DNA from: JBBQFI01 sp038321775 | GTDB lineage: Bacteria; Verrucomicrobiota; Verrucomicrobiia; Chthoniobacterales; UBA10450 | Assembly (NCBI GenBank): GCA_038321775.1 | Contig: JBBQFI010000013.1 | Location: 1 to 64,000 of the forward strand | Reading direction: 5' to 3' | DNA length: 64,000 bases | Part shown: positions 24,112-33,946 of the stretch, in pieces | How the letters are laid out: each line of letters opens with the position of its first letter | Position numbering within the stretch: position 1 is the stretch's first letter | The notes under the pieces: generated by a model | What the model saw: only the letters and a program-made list of their open reading frames with translations | The model's database searches: none | What the model was told of the DNA's origin: nothing | Program-made: the position numbers and the translations under genes

Positions 24112-25398
24112 ATGAAATCGCGTTCAGCACAGCTTTTTGCCGAAGCGCAAAAACGAATTCCCGGCGGCGTGAATTCACCGGTACGGGCATTTCGTTCTGT
24201 CGGCCGCGATCCTTTTTTTGCAGAACGCGCCGCGGGCGCACACATCTGGGATGTCGATGGAAAGGAATACATCGATTACATCGGCACCTGGGGCCCGGCT
24301 ATTCTTGGTCACGCGCCTAGTGTAGTGATCGACGCTGTGCGTGATGCTGCGACACGCGGCGTCAGTTTTGGTGTTCCGCACGCATTGGAGGTTGAAATGG
24401 CGGAACTGATCTGTCGCTGGGTTCCCTCGATCGAAAAAGTGCGCATGGTTAACAGCGGCACCGAAGCGACGATGTCCTGTGTCCGGCTTGCGCGTGGATT
24501 TACCGGTCGCGACAAGCTCATTAAATTTGAAGGTTGTTATCACGGCCACGTCGATTCGTTACTCGTGCGTGCGGGCAGTGGAGCGCTCACCCACGGTTGC
24601 GCGGACAGCGCAGGCGTGCCTAACGAGTTCGCCAACTTGACCATCGCGTTGCCCTTCAACGATATCGAATCGTTGCGGCGGGCGTTTCGTGAAAACAACA
24701 AACAGATCGCAGCCGTTATTCTCGAACCCATTCCTGCGAATGCCGGCCTTTATCTTCCGCGTGAAAATTTTTTGCAGGCGTTGAGCGACGAATGCGCGAA
24801 ACACGGCGCACTTTTGATCTTCGACGAAGTGATGACCGGTTTTCGCGTGGCGCGCGGCGGCGCGCAGGAGATTTATGGCATTCGTCCTGATCTGACCGCG
24901 CTCGGAAAAGTAATTGGCGGTGGATTGCCGGTTGGCGCCTTCGGTGGACGAGCGGAAATCATGGACAAACTTTCGCCCATCGGCCCGGTGTATCAGGCCG
25001 GAACGTTATCCGGGAACCCGCTCGCCATGGCGGCGGGTCTTGCCCAATTGCGCGAGCTTGAGCGAATCGATGGCTGGTCGCAGTTGGAAAAGATTGGCGC
25101 GGAGTTGGAGTCCGCGATGGGGGCAACGCTGCAGGATCTGAAGATTGCTGCGACCTTTCACCGCATCGGTTCGATGTTCTGCCTGTTCTTTACGGCGGGA
25201 CCGGTGTCCGATTTGGAAAGCGCGAAACAAAGCGATCTCAAAAAGTTCGCCAGGTTCTTCAACGCTTGTCTGGATCGCGGCGTTTTGTTTGCGCCATCGC
25301 AATTTGAAACCGGTTTTCTTTCCACCGCGCATCAAACGACCGATGTAGAAAAGACCTCCGCCATCGTGCACGAAGCGTTGGCTGATATTTCTAATTAG
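24112..25398 (+). CDS. hemL: Glutamate-1-semialdehyde 2,1-aminomutase
   Basis: The 428-aa product matches full-length HemL. It isomerises glutamate-1-semialdehyde to 5-aminolevulinate in C5 tetrapyrrole synthesis, using PLP. Motifs are RIPGGVNSPVRAFRSVGRDP at the start, MVNSGTEATMSCVRLARGFT, FEGCYHGHVDSLLV, LLIFDEVMTGFRV and LTALGKVIGGGLPVGAFGG with the PLP lysine. ATG 24112 was chosen because MKSRSAQLFAEAQKRIPGG is the family start; the upstream extension to 24052 is atypical. A TCGTTAGG site lies at 24619-24626 (reverse). Confidence 0.95.
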   Translation: MKSRSAQLFAEAQKRIPGGVNSPVRAFRSVGRDPFFAERAAGAHIWDVDGKEYIDYIGTWGPAILGHAPSVVIDAVRDAATRGVSFGVPHALEVEMAELICRWVPSIEKVRMVNSGTEATMSCVRLARGFTGRDKLIKFEGCYHGHVDSLLVRAGSGALTHGCADSAGVPNEFANLTIALPFNDIESLRRAFRENNKQIAAVILEPIPANAGLYLPRENFLQALSDECAKHGALLIFDEVMTGFRVARGGAQEIYGIRPDLTALGKVIGGGLPVGAFGGRAEIMDKLSPIGPVYQAGTLSGNPLAMAAGLAQLRELERIDGWSQLEKIGAELESAMGATLQDLKIAATFHRIGSMFCLFFTAGPVSDLESAKQSDLKKFARFFNACLDRGVLFAPSQFETGFLSTAHQTTDVEKTSAIVHEALADISN

Positions 25399-25442
25399 CG
25401 CGACTTGTTGCGCCCGCGTGGTGCTTGGACTAGGAAGCGGCT

Positions 25443-28007
25443 GTGAATTCCCCGACGTTGGGTCGCATTCGCGCAGTCGGAAAGTTTTTCTTCGAAGGCG
25501 AGCGAAAATTTTTTCTTAAAGGTGTCACTTACGGTCCGTTCCGGCCGGACGCCGAAGGTCATTATCTCGGCACGCCCGAGCAGGTGCAGCGCGATCTGGT
25601 GCAGATGCGCCAGATCGGCATCAACGTGGTGCGCGTTTATCATATGCCGCCGCGTTGGTTCCTTGACCAATGTGCCCAGGCCGGAGTGCGCGTTCTGATT
25701 ACGTTGCCGTGGGCCAAGCATGTTGAGTTTCTTTCGAAGAGAGCGGCGCGAAATGAAATCACGCGTTCGGTCGAGGCCGCGGTGCGAGCGAATGCCGGTC
25801 ACCCCGCAGTTTTTGGTTATTTGGTGGGGAACGAAATTTCGCCGACGATGGTGCGCTGGCTCGGGGTGCGCCGCGTCACCGAATTCGTCGAGCATCTTAT
25901 TCGGATTGCTCGTGCGATTGATAAAGACGTTTTGTTTTCCTATGCCAGTTTTCCGCCGACGGAATTCTTGCTGCCGCAGAACGTAGACTTCTTTTGTTTC
26001 AACGTTTACCTGCACGATCAGTGCGACTTCGAACGCTACCTTCTGCGTCTGCAAAATCTCGCCGAAGATCGACCGCTCATTCTGGGCGAATTCGGCATGG
26101 ATACGATTCGGCATCCTCAAGAAGAGCAGGCGGAAATGCTCAGCTGGCACGTTGACAGCGTCGTGAAATGCGGATTAGCGGGAACGATCTTTTTCGCCTG
26201 GACAGACGAATGGTTCACGGGCGAACAGGAAATTACCGATTGGGCTTTTGGTCTCGTAACGCGCGCGCGCGAGCCGAAGAAATCATTCTTCGCCTTGCGC
26301 GAAAAATTGGGGCAGGACAATTCGGCATTACCGCACCGGCGATTACCTCAAACGCCGCTCGTTTCCGTCATCGTCTGTTCCTACAACGGCGCCAAAACTC
26401 TTCACCCGTGTCTTGAGTCGTTAGGCAAACTCAATTATCCCGCTTACGAAGTGATTCTGGTCGATGACGGATCGACCGATAACACACCGGAGATCGCCGC
26501 GAAATTTCCGAACGTAAAATATATCCGGCAAACGAATCATGGATTGAGTCATGCGCGAAACACCGGCGCGACCGCGGCGAAAGGCGAAGTTTTTGCCTAC
26601 ACCGATTCCGACTGCATGGTCGATCCCGACTGGCTTTATTATCTCATCGGCACTTTGCTGAGCGGCGATTACGCGGGAGTGGGCGGACCGAATGTTTCGC
26701 CACCGGCGCAGAATTGGATTCAAGCTTGTGTCGCCGGCGCGCCGGGCGGTCCGAGCCATGTCCTTCTCACCGACACCATCGCCGAACACATTCCGGGTTG
26801 TAACATGGCCTGGTATCGATGGGCTTTCGAAAGTATCGGCGGTTTCGATCCGGAATATCGCAAGGCGGGCGATGACGTGGATTTCTGCTGGCGCGTGCAG
26901 CAGGAAGGTCACAACGTCGCCTTCAGTCCGACCGCGATTGTCTGGCATTACCGGCGCTTCACGCTGAGCGCCTTCCGCAAACAACAGGAGGGTTATGGCG
27001 AAGCTGAATCGATGCTGCGCTTCAAGCATCTGATTTTTTTCGGACCTACCGGCACGGCAAAATGGCGCGGGCAAATTTACGGAACGCCGCGGTTCAGCTG
27101 GTTCATTTCGCGGCCGATCATCTATCACGGCATTTTCGGCGAAGGATTATTCCAGTCGATTTATCCCACGCCGCAGTCGGAAGTGGCCGCGTACTTGAGC
27201 AGCGTCGAATGGTTTGCCCTAACGATTTTTCTTTTCGGTCTGGGAATTTTTCTGCCGGTGCTCCGCATCGTTCCGTATCTGATGTTTGGCGGCACGCTTT
27301 GCGTCGCGATCTCCTACATGTTGCGCGCACGGATCGAACCAAAGTTCGACACCATTCCCGCGCGCCTGCTCGTTATGTTTCTCGCTTTCGCACAACCGCT
27401 CGTTCGTGGCTGGTCGCGTTACTTCACCTGGTTGCATTTTAAACGCACACCGCGCGCCGTTATTCGCATGCACGAACAATTGCCCGCGCCTGCAACCAAG
27501 GGTGAAAGGCAGCGACGTCTCACTTATTGGAGCGAAGAGGGGAGAGACCGGAATCAGTTGCTTACATCTGTTCTTTCACTGCTCGAGGAGGAAGGTTGGC
27601 GCTACTCGACCGATACCGGTTGGAACGAATGGGACATTCAAGTTTACGGAAATTTCTGGTGGAGCATCGCCCTGCAAACGGTGACGGAATATCACGGCGG
27701 TCTGAAAACGCTGACCCGTGCGGCTTTGCGATATCGATACGTCGCCACCACCGTCATCATTAATTTGGTGGCGCTCAGCATCGTGATTTATCGCCAACTG
27801 GGTCGTTCCGACATCGATCTGTGGAGCATCATTCCGTTCGCGTGTTTTCTTATTTTTCTTTTCTGGCGTGCGCATCGTTTGAAATTGCGGGTTGCTGAAT
27901 TAATCGACGTGGCGGCGAATCGGATTGGCTTGCAGAGAATTCGCAAGCGCCCGAAAGCGGCCGCGACTGCTCCGGTAGAGTTGGACGTTCCTGCGAATGT
28001 TAATTGA
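25443..28007 (+). CDS. Glycoside hydrolase-like / family-2 glycosyltransferase fusion, membrane protein
   Basis: The 854-aa product starts at GTG 25443. Residues ~15-295 form a TIM-barrel glycosidase-like domain (FFLKGVTYGPFRPD, GINVVRVYHMPP, FGYLVGNEISP, LILGEFGMDT, FFAWTDEWF), resembling GH2/GH5-type barrels with candidate catalytic Glu residues. Residues ~305-530 are a GT-A transferase (VSVIVCSYNGAKTLHPCLES, VILVDDGSTDNT, YTDSDCMVD, GGFDPEYRKAGDDVDFCWRV). Two or three membrane helices near 595-650 and one pair near 780-830 follow. It likely makes and trims or gates an exopolysaccharide. It converges with rluD, overlapping it by 8 bp. Confidence 0.85.
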   Translation: MNSPTLGRIRAVGKFFFEGERKFFLKGVTYGPFRPDAEGHYLGTPEQVQRDLVQMRQIGINVVRVYHMPPRWFLDQCAQAGVRVLITLPWAKHVEFLSKRAARNEITRSVEAAVRANAGHPAVFGYLVGNEISPTMVRWLGVRRVTEFVEHLIRIARAIDKDVLFSYASFPPTEFLLPQNVDFFCFNVYLHDQCDFERYLLRLQNLAEDRPLILGEFGMDTIRHPQEEQAEMLSWHVDSVVKCGLAGTIFFAWTDEWFTGEQEITDWAFGLVTRAREPKKSFFALREKLGQDNSALPHRRLPQTPLVSVIVCSYNGAKTLHPCLESLGKLNYPAYEVILVDDGSTDNTPEIAAKFPNVKYIRQTNHGLSHARNTGATAAKGEVFAYTDSDCMVDPDWLYYLIGTLLSGDYAGVGGPNVSPPAQNWIQACVAGAPGGPSHVLLTDTIAEHIPGCNMAWYRWAFESIGGFDPEYRKAGDDVDFCWRVQQEGHNVAFSPTAIVWHYRRFTLSAFRKQQEGYGEAESMLRFKHLIFFGPTGTAKWRGQIYGTPRFSWFISRPIIYHGIFGEGLFQSIYPTPQSEVAAYLSSVEWFALTIFLFGLGIFLPVLRIVPYLMFGGTLCVAISYMLRARIEPKFDTIPARLLVMFLAFAQPLVRGWSRYFTWLHFKRTPRAVIRMHEQLPAPATKGERQRRLTYWSEEGRDRNQLLTSVLSLLEEEGWRYSTDTGWNEWDIQVYGNFWWSIALQTVTEYHGGLKTLTRAALRYRYVATTVIINLVALSIVIYRQLGRSDIDLWSIIPFACFLIFLFWRAHRLKLRVAELIDVAANRIGLQRIRKRPKAAATAPVELDVPANVN

Positions 28008-28899
28008 GTTCCGCGAGAAAATCTTCGGGCAAAGGAGCTTGGAATGTTTTCCATGCGTCATTGCCCGGATGATGAAAGCCGAGCTTCCACGCGTGCAGCA
28101 TTTGACGCGAAAAAGTTTCCGTTCGTTGAGCTCCGTAAACTTTGTCGCCCAGGACGGGATGACCAAGATGATGCAAATGGACGCGAATCTGGTGCGTCCG
28201 ACCGCTGTGCAAAATGCATTCGACTAAACTGACTCCGCCGTTGGATCGTAACACGCGATAATCCGTGCGCGCGGTGCGGCCGCGCGTCTTCAGCACGGCC
28301 ATGCGTTGGCGCTGCACCGGGTGCCTTCCGATATTAGCGTCGATCACTCCGTGAGTTTTGCGCATCGTGCCTGCGACCAGCGCGAGATAAATTTTTTCAA
28401 CGGTCCGCTGCGCGAATTGTCGCGAAAGACTTTGGTGGGTCGCATCATTTTTCGCGACAACGATGCAACCGCTCGTTTCTTTGTCGAGGCGATGAACAAT
28501 TCCTGGCCGTTCTTTTCCGCCGATACCGGAAAGCGAGGCACAATGCGCGAGCAGCGCATTTACCAATGTATGATGCGCGTTTCCCGCGCCCGGATGCACA
28601 ACCATTCCCGCCGGCTTGTTGATCACGAGCAGGTCTTCATCTTCAAAAAGGATATCGAGTGGAATATTCTCCGGTTCGGTCGCAATTTTTTCCGGAGGCG
28701 GCTCGATCAGTTGAATCAAATCTCCTGTGCGTAAAATTTCGCGCGGCCGCGTCGGTTTCCCGTTCAATGTGGCGTGACCTGCGCGGATCAAAGCTTGAAG
28801 GCGCGAACGTGAAAATTGCGGTAATTCCTGAGCAAGAAATTGATCGAGCCGCAAACCTCGGCCGCTCATCGGCACTTGTAGTTTAATCGGTTCGTTCAT
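28000..28899 (-). CDS. rluD: RluA-family 23S rRNA pseudouridine synthase (RluD type)
   Basis: The 299-aa product has an N-terminal S4 RNA-binding domain (GLRLDQFLAQELPQFSRSRL, HATLNGKPTRP) and a pseudouridine synthase domain. Conserved motifs are LVINKPAGMVVHPG, GIVHRLDKETSGCIVVAKND (catalytic Asp), ILHSGRTHQIRVHLHHLGHP and VLGDKVYG. This layout matches RluD, which modifies U1911/1915/1917 in helix 69. RluC cannot be ruled out from sequence alone. Confidence 0.9.
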   Translation of the reverse strand: MNEPIKLQVPMSGRGLRLDQFLAQELPQFSRSRLQALIRAGHATLNGKPTRPREILRTGDLIQLIEPPPEKIATEPENIPLDILFEDEDLLVINKPAGMVVHPGAGNAHHTLVNALLAHCASLSGIGGKERPGIVHRLDKETSGCIVVAKNDATHQSLSRQFAQRTVEKIYLALVAGTMRKTHGVIDANIGRHPVQRQRMAVLKTRGRTARTDYRVLRSNGGVSLVECILHSGRTHQIRVHLHHLGHPVLGDKVYGAQRTETFSRQMLHAWKLGFHHPGNDAWKTFQAPLPEDFLAELN

Positions 28900-28946
28900 C
28901 GATTGGCTGGCATTGCTCCGCTCATTTCGAATGTTACTATCGGTTG

Positions 28947-31241
28947 ATGTCCGAGACCGAGCCCGCCGCGCAAGTGCAAACTTGTCCAGCTTGTGGGGCG
29001 CAGGCCGACACGAGCAACGCTGAGCCGCTCGCGCGCATTCCGTGTCCCCAATGCGGCGAAAAACTCCGCGTCGAGCGGGCTTTCGACAATTTTGTTCTTG
29101 TCGAAACGCTCGGCGTCGGAGGTATGGGTTCCGTTTACAAAGCGCGCGATACCAGTTTGGATCGCTTCGTTGCCCTCAAGATTTTGCGGCGCGACGCAGA
29201 AGCCAGCTACACCGCGCAGTTGCAACAGGAAGCGCGCGTCACTGCGTCGATCAATCATCCGCACGTCGTCAAAGTTTTCTCGTTCGGAAGCGACCACGGC
29301 CAGTTTTATCTCGTCATGGAACTCGTCGATCAAGGCAGTCTCGATGATCTCATCGAACAGCGAAAACAACTTCCGGAAGCAGAGATTTTGCAGACTGCGA
29401 TCCAGGTGGCCAAGGGTTTGCAGGCGGCGTACGCCAAAAGTCTCATCCATCGCGACGTCAAGCCGGCCAACATTCTTTTCGCGGACGCGAGCACGGCTAA
29501 GATCGTCGATTTTGGATTAGCCGGCGCAGCCGAACCGAAAACCGAAGGTGCGATTTGGGGCACGCCTTATTATGTCGCGCCGGAGCGATTAAACAATGAG
29601 CCGGAAGATTTCCGCAGCGATATCTACAGTCTTGGTGGAACGCTATTTCATGCACTGGCAGGTCATCCGCCGATCCAGGAAGAAACAAATTCTGCGAAGA
29701 AACTGCGCGAATTAAAAAGTCGGCCGGTTAATCTGCGGGCGGCTGCGCCCAAAGTTTCCCGCGAAACGTCTCGCATCATCGAGCGCATGCTGGCGCCGAA
29801 TCCCGATGCACGCTTTGCGTCGTATACGGAATTGGTCGGGCAACTGGAAAGCGCTGCGCAGAAACTGGCGCAGGCCGGCAAACGAAAGCGACGTTGCGTC
29901 GTCCTTATCTGTGCCGCAGTTGCGCTTGCAGCTTTTACGGTGCTCGGGGTTCTGTTTCTTCCCGAAACATTGAGCAGACAAAAAGCAGCGCTCGACAATG
30001 CGAGCGCAATCGACTCCGCTTTGCAGCAACGTTATGAGGAAGCGCGGAGTCAATTGATCGCCGGAAAATACAGCGATGCCCTAACGACTTTTAACAAGCT
30101 GGCTGCCGAAGTAACGGTACCACGGCCAATGTTGGATTGGACACGACTGCATGCCGGTCTGGCCGCTTTCCTCAATCAACAGCCCGAGCGCGCGCTTGAA
30201 TATTTTCGGGCCGAAGAGAAGAGCGAGCCGTTGGCGGCTTCACGGGGCGATCGTTCGCTCGCTGATTTTTTTGTCGAGACCGCGAAGAAACTCACCGCTT
30301 CAGAGTCGATTAACCCAGACGCAAAAGATAATGCCGGCAGCAATTCAGTCGATTCTTTTGGCCTGCTGCTTTTCGCGTTGAAGGATTTCAATCAGGGCGA
30401 TTTTGCTGAAGCTACTGAGCTCTTCGAACAATTCGTTCGCTCAGAACCGCGTCCGCCATATTCCTGGATCGCGGATTACAAACCAATCGCACAAAAATAT
30501 CTGGGTGATCTTCGACTTTACGATTCGTGGAAGAGCGAGACAAAGAGCAACGGGAGCGCGGTCGAGTTGAAGAAATCGCTCGAAGATTTGCGAGCGATCA
30601 AAAGCAAATTGCAGACGCGCGGCCAGCTGGCCGACCAGGTGACAAAGAAAACCTCGGAATTAGCTTCCCAGCTTTCGAAGAAAGAGAAGGGTGAAGGGGA
30701 GGTTCGGGAACGAGAGCGAAAGGAGCTTCTGCAAAAGGAAGCGCCGGTTTGGTCTGCGGCAACGGCGGCCTTTCATAAGCAAGTTCTGGTTTACGATTTC
30801 GTAGGAGCGCGTAACAATATTGCGCGCGGGCAAGTCACAGAACCCACGCTGCAGAATGAAAAACAAAATGCCGAGAAGATGGCGAACTGGTTAGTGCAGT
30901 GGAAGGAGCAACTCATCCAGGACATCAACCGCACGGGGTTTTCGGGACAACTTGTGGATCTCGGCGGCGCTGAATATATCGGTCTCCTCCGCGCCTCAGA
31001 AAAGCGTCTGACCTTGAAAGCTCCATTCGGCACGAGCGAGCTGGATTGGGTGAAATTTTCCCCGCAAACGCTGTTGACCGTTTCGGTCTCTTTCATCAAA
31101 CCAGCCGTATCAGATACGGCGGATCGGAAATGGACATCAGCAGTCTTTGCCAGCGAAACTGGACAGACGGAGGCAGCCCACAAACTAGGCGAAGAGGCCG
31201 CGTCGGCGAGCCGATTATCGTCCCCTCGTTCCGCTGCTTAA
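28947..31241 (+). CDS. Zinc-ribbon Ser/Thr protein kinase with membrane helix and C-terminal repeat region
   Basis: The 764-aa product starts at ATG 28947; a TTG precedes it. An N-terminal zinc ribbon (CPACGAQAD, then CPQCGEKLRV) leads into a canonical kinase (about 45-305): ETLGVGGMGSVYKARD, VALKILRRD, LIHRDVKPANILF, IVDFGLAG, GTPYYVAPERL. All catalytic residues are intact, unlike the island kinase. A membrane helix follows (~324-345). The extracytoplasmic part has TPR-like helices and a charged coiled coil (SQLSKKEKGEGEVRERERKE). It is a PASTA-less sensor kinase of PVC type; its partner is unknown. Confidence 0.9.
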   Translation: MSETEPAAQVQTCPACGAQADTSNAEPLARIPCPQCGEKLRVERAFDNFVLVETLGVGGMGSVYKARDTSLDRFVALKILRRDAEASYTAQLQQEARVTASINHPHVVKVFSFGSDHGQFYLVMELVDQGSLDDLIEQRKQLPEAEILQTAIQVAKGLQAAYAKSLIHRDVKPANILFADASTAKIVDFGLAGAAEPKTEGAIWGTPYYVAPERLNNEPEDFRSDIYSLGGTLFHALAGHPPIQEETNSAKKLRELKSRPVNLRAAAPKVSRETSRIIERMLAPNPDARFASYTELVGQLESAAQKLAQAGKRKRRCVVLICAAVALAAFTVLGVLFLPETLSRQKAALDNASAIDSALQQRYEEARSQLIAGKYSDALTTFNKLAAEVTVPRPMLDWTRLHAGLAAFLNQQPERALEYFRAEEKSEPLAASRGDRSLADFFVETAKKLTASESINPDAKDNAGSNSVDSFGLLLFALKDFNQGDFAEATELFEQFVRSEPRPPYSWIADYKPIAQKYLGDLRLYDSWKSETKSNGSAVELKKSLEDLRAIKSKLQTRGQLADQVTKKTSELASQLSKKEKGEGEVRERERKELLQKEAPVWSAATAAFHKQVLVYDFVGARNNIARGQVTEPTLQNEKQNAEKMANWLVQWKEQLIQDINRTGFSGQLVDLGGAEYIGLLRASEKRLTLKAPFGTSELDWVKFSPQTLLTVSVSFIKPAVSDTADRKWTSAVFASETGQTEAAHKLGEEAASASRLSSPRSAA

Positions 31242-31327
31242 ATCGAAATCAACTTCTCGTTAGGCGAAAGGCGCTTTTGCTTCGAATTGTGCTGATCGTT
31301 GGCGCATCTTCTGCTCCTAAAATTGGG

Positions 31328-32215
31328 GTGCGCACTCTCCTTTGCATTCTGCTCATTGTTTCGTCCATCTCAGTGATTCACGGTCGCGCGATTCCGCTTA
31401 CCGCAAAAGAGGTCGGTCTCATGCTGCGCGCTGGCTATTCGAACGACGCGGTTATGCGCGAACTGACAGTTCGCCATTTTGCCGATACTTGCGACGAGGC
31501 CACTAAAAAAATGCTCACGCAATCGGGCGCCAGTACAGCATTGCTCAGCGCTCTGACGGCTGGAACATACGCAGTTCCCGCAGGAGAAGCCGCGAGCTTG
31601 CAGGAACAAATGGCGGCAGAAAACAAGCGTCGCGCTGCCGCCATCGAAGAAGCGCGAAAGTTCGATACTCTTTATCAACATCAACTCGCGCAACAACCCA
31701 CCGGCGTCTCCGCACTACAAGCCACGGGTCCTAATGCAGTGTATCCGTTGCTCAAGGGCGACCTGGTTTCGTGGAAAAATGGAACCGTCGATCGTTTTGA
31801 CGACGAAGCGCTGGAGAAGAAAAAACTAATCGCGCTCTATTTTTCTGCGCACTGGTGCGCGCCGTGCCGGAAATTCACGCCGCAGTTGGTCGAGTATTAC
31901 AACCGCGTCGCGCCGCAACATCCGGAGTTCGAGATCATCTTCGTCAGTAGCGATCGTTCGCAGTTTGGATTTGAGACTTACTTGAAAGAAGCGCAGATGC
32001 CGTGGCCCGCGATCGATTATCAAAAACTGAGCGGCAAAGCGGCCCTCCAGAAATATGCCGGGAGCGGCATTCCTGACCTGGTGGTGCTCGATGGGAGCGG
32101 GAAGGTTGTGAGCGACAGCTACGCGGGCAAGGAATATCTCGGCCCGCAGAAAGTGCTTGCCGATCTCGACCAAATTTTCGCAGGTGGCGGACCGCGCGTC
32201 GCGCAGGGTCAGTGA
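31328..32215 (+). CDS. Secreted thioredoxin-like (nucleoredoxin/tryparedoxin-type) protein
   Basis: GTG 31328 gives 295 aa beginning with a signal peptide (MRTLLCILLIVSSISVIHGR). Residues ~20-110 form a helical domain (AIPLTAKEVGLMLRAGYSND). The C-terminal thioredoxin fold has LIALYFSAHWCAPCRKFTPQ (WCAPC redox site), IIFVSSDRSQFGFETYLKEA and a cis-Pro region SGIPDLVVLDGSGKVV. It is probably a periplasmic disulfide reductase. It follows the kinase gene by 86 bp; an in-frame extension further upstream overlaps the kinase and is unlikely. A TCGTTAGG site sits in the gap (31257-31264). Confidence 0.8.
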   Translation: MRTLLCILLIVSSISVIHGRAIPLTAKEVGLMLRAGYSNDAVMRELTVRHFADTCDEATKKMLTQSGASTALLSALTAGTYAVPAGEAASLQEQMAAENKRRAAAIEEARKFDTLYQHQLAQQPTGVSALQATGPNAVYPLLKGDLVSWKNGTVDRFDDEALEKKKLIALYFSAHWCAPCRKFTPQLVEYYNRVAPQHPEFEIIFVSSDRSQFGFETYLKEAQMPWPAIDYQKLSGKAALQKYAGSGIPDLVVLDGSGKVVSDSYAGKEYLGPQKVLADLDQIFAGGGPRVAQGQ

Positions 32216-32335
32216 GATTTTCGGGCAGGAGCCCGCGATCCCTGCGGAGATTATTTCGAACGAATATGCACGCCGCGCCGTCTCAACTTCTTTGCGTTGA
32301 TCGATTCTACGCGTGATATTGCTTGCGCCTCTGCC

Positions 32336-33934
32336 ATGGAACAAAATCCGTCTTTTCCTTCTCCGGAAGAATTAAAAACCAAGTTGACCGAGTTCATGAA
32401 ATCGAACTTCGGCGACAAGGTCTCGTTTGCCACTTTTACCGAGCCGGAAGCAGCGGAGGCGGCGGGTGACGAGAAGCCGCCGCAAACTTCCGACGACGAC
32501 TTTGCCTTCAATTTTTTGCCGCGCGACATTAAGGCGCACCTCGATCGTTTTGTCATCCAACAGGACGAAGCGAAGAAGGTGCTTTCGATTGCGGTGTGCG
32601 ATCATTACAACCACGTCAATTATTTGCGCCGGCTGGAGAAAGAAGATTCAGCGCGCGCCGAAGAGACGGAATACGCGAAGCAAAACGTCATCCTGGTTGG
32701 ACCGACCGGTGTCGGAAAAACGTATCTCATCAAACATATCGCGGAGTTGATCAAGGTTCCGTTCGTCAAAGCGGACGCGACGAAATTCAGTGAGACCGGT
32801 TACGTGGGCGGAGATGTGGAGGATTTGGTTCGTGAGCTTGTGCAAAAGGCCGACGACGATGTGAATCGCGCGCAGTTCGGAATTATTTACATCGACGAGA
32901 TCGATAAGATTGCGTCCGCAGGAAATTTGATTGGCCGGGATGTGAGTGGGCGCGGCGTGCAGACGACGTTGTTGAAGTTAATGGAGGAGACAGATGTTCC
33001 TCTTCGGAGCGCGAATGATTTGCAGTCACAATTGCAAGCGGCCTTTGAGTTTCAACGACGCGGCGGCAAAGCCAAACGCGAGACGATCAGCACGCGGAAC
33101 ATTCTTTTTGTCGTGAGCGGAGCGTTTGAGCGTTTGAAGGAACAGGTTTCGCGGCGCATCACCAAAGGCCAGATCGGCTTTAGCGCCGAACCAATCCAGG
33201 TGATGGATAACGAATTGTTCCAGCTCGTGACGACGCAGGATTTTGTCGCTTACGGCTTCGAGCCGGAATTCATCGGACGTTTGCCGGTGCGTGTGGTCTG
33301 CGAAGAACTCGGCGCCGACGATCTTTACAAGATCATGAAGTTTTCCGAAGGCAGCATTTTGCGCCAATACGAGCGGGCGTTTCGCGCCTATGGGCTCGAG
33401 ATCAGTTTCGAAGACGAAGCGTTGCGCTTGATCGCCGAAGCTGCGGCCAAAGAAAAAACCGGCGCGCGTGGTTTGCTCACGGTTTTTGAAAAACTATTCC
33501 GCGATTACAAATATCACCTTGCCGGCACCGGTTTGAGTCAACTGCGTGTTTCGGCGGAATTGGTGCGTGAACCGAAGCGCGTTCTCGAGCGGCTCATGGC
33601 TGAGGGCCACAAGCAGGAAGAAACTGCGATGAAGCTCGCAGCGAAACGTTTCGCCGATCAATTCGGCCGCGAACACGGCATCGAGATTGTCTTTGATGAA
33701 TCAGCGGTCGAGCGCCTGATCGAGCGCGCTGAGACCGAACGCATGACGATGCAGGAATTGTGTGCGCATCTGTTCAAGGATTTTCATTTTGGCCTCAGTC
33801 TTATCGAAAAAAATACAGCGCGAAAGCAGTTCGTTTTGAATCGCGCGGCGATTGACGCTCCGGACAAATTCCTGAGCGATCTTGTCGTGAGTTCCTACTA
33901 TCCCGGCAATGCCGTTGGAAAAACGCCGGGCTAA
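32336..33934 (+). CDS. ClpX-like AAA+ ATPase lacking the zinc-binding domain and with a long C-terminal extension
   Basis: The 532-aa product starts at ATG 32336 (MEQNPSFPSPEELKTKL). Walker A is VGPTGVGKTYLIKH and Walker B is IIYIDEIDKIASAG. The ClpX-like GYVGGDVEDLVRELVQKADD and an IGF-type loop (KGQIGFSAEP) are present, so a ClpP-like partner is possible. The four-Cys zinc domain of ClpX is absent, replaced by an acidic N-terminus. After the AAA small domain about 130 residues are extra (EPKRVLERLMAEGHKQEETA and on), making it longer than the usual ~420. No clpP is adjacent. Confidence 0.85.
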   Translation: MEQNPSFPSPEELKTKLTEFMKSNFGDKVSFATFTEPEAAEAAGDEKPPQTSDDDFAFNFLPRDIKAHLDRFVIQQDEAKKVLSIAVCDHYNHVNYLRRLEKEDSARAEETEYAKQNVILVGPTGVGKTYLIKHIAELIKVPFVKADATKFSETGYVGGDVEDLVRELVQKADDDVNRAQFGIIYIDEIDKIASAGNLIGRDVSGRGVQTTLLKLMEETDVPLRSANDLQSQLQAAFEFQRRGGKAKRETISTRNILFVVSGAFERLKEQVSRRITKGQIGFSAEPIQVMDNELFQLVTTQDFVAYGFEPEFIGRLPVRVVCEELGADDLYKIMKFSEGSILRQYERAFRAYGLEISFEDEALRLIAEAAAKEKTGARGLLTVFEKLFRDYKYHLAGTGLSQLRVSAELVREPKRVLERLMAEGHKQEETAMKLAAKRFADQFGREHGIEIVFDESAVERLIERAETERMTMQELCAHLFKDFHFGLSLIEKNTARKQFVLNRAAIDAPDKFLSDLVVSSYYPGNAVGKTPG

Positions 33935-33946
33935 CGCGCAGTGCGC

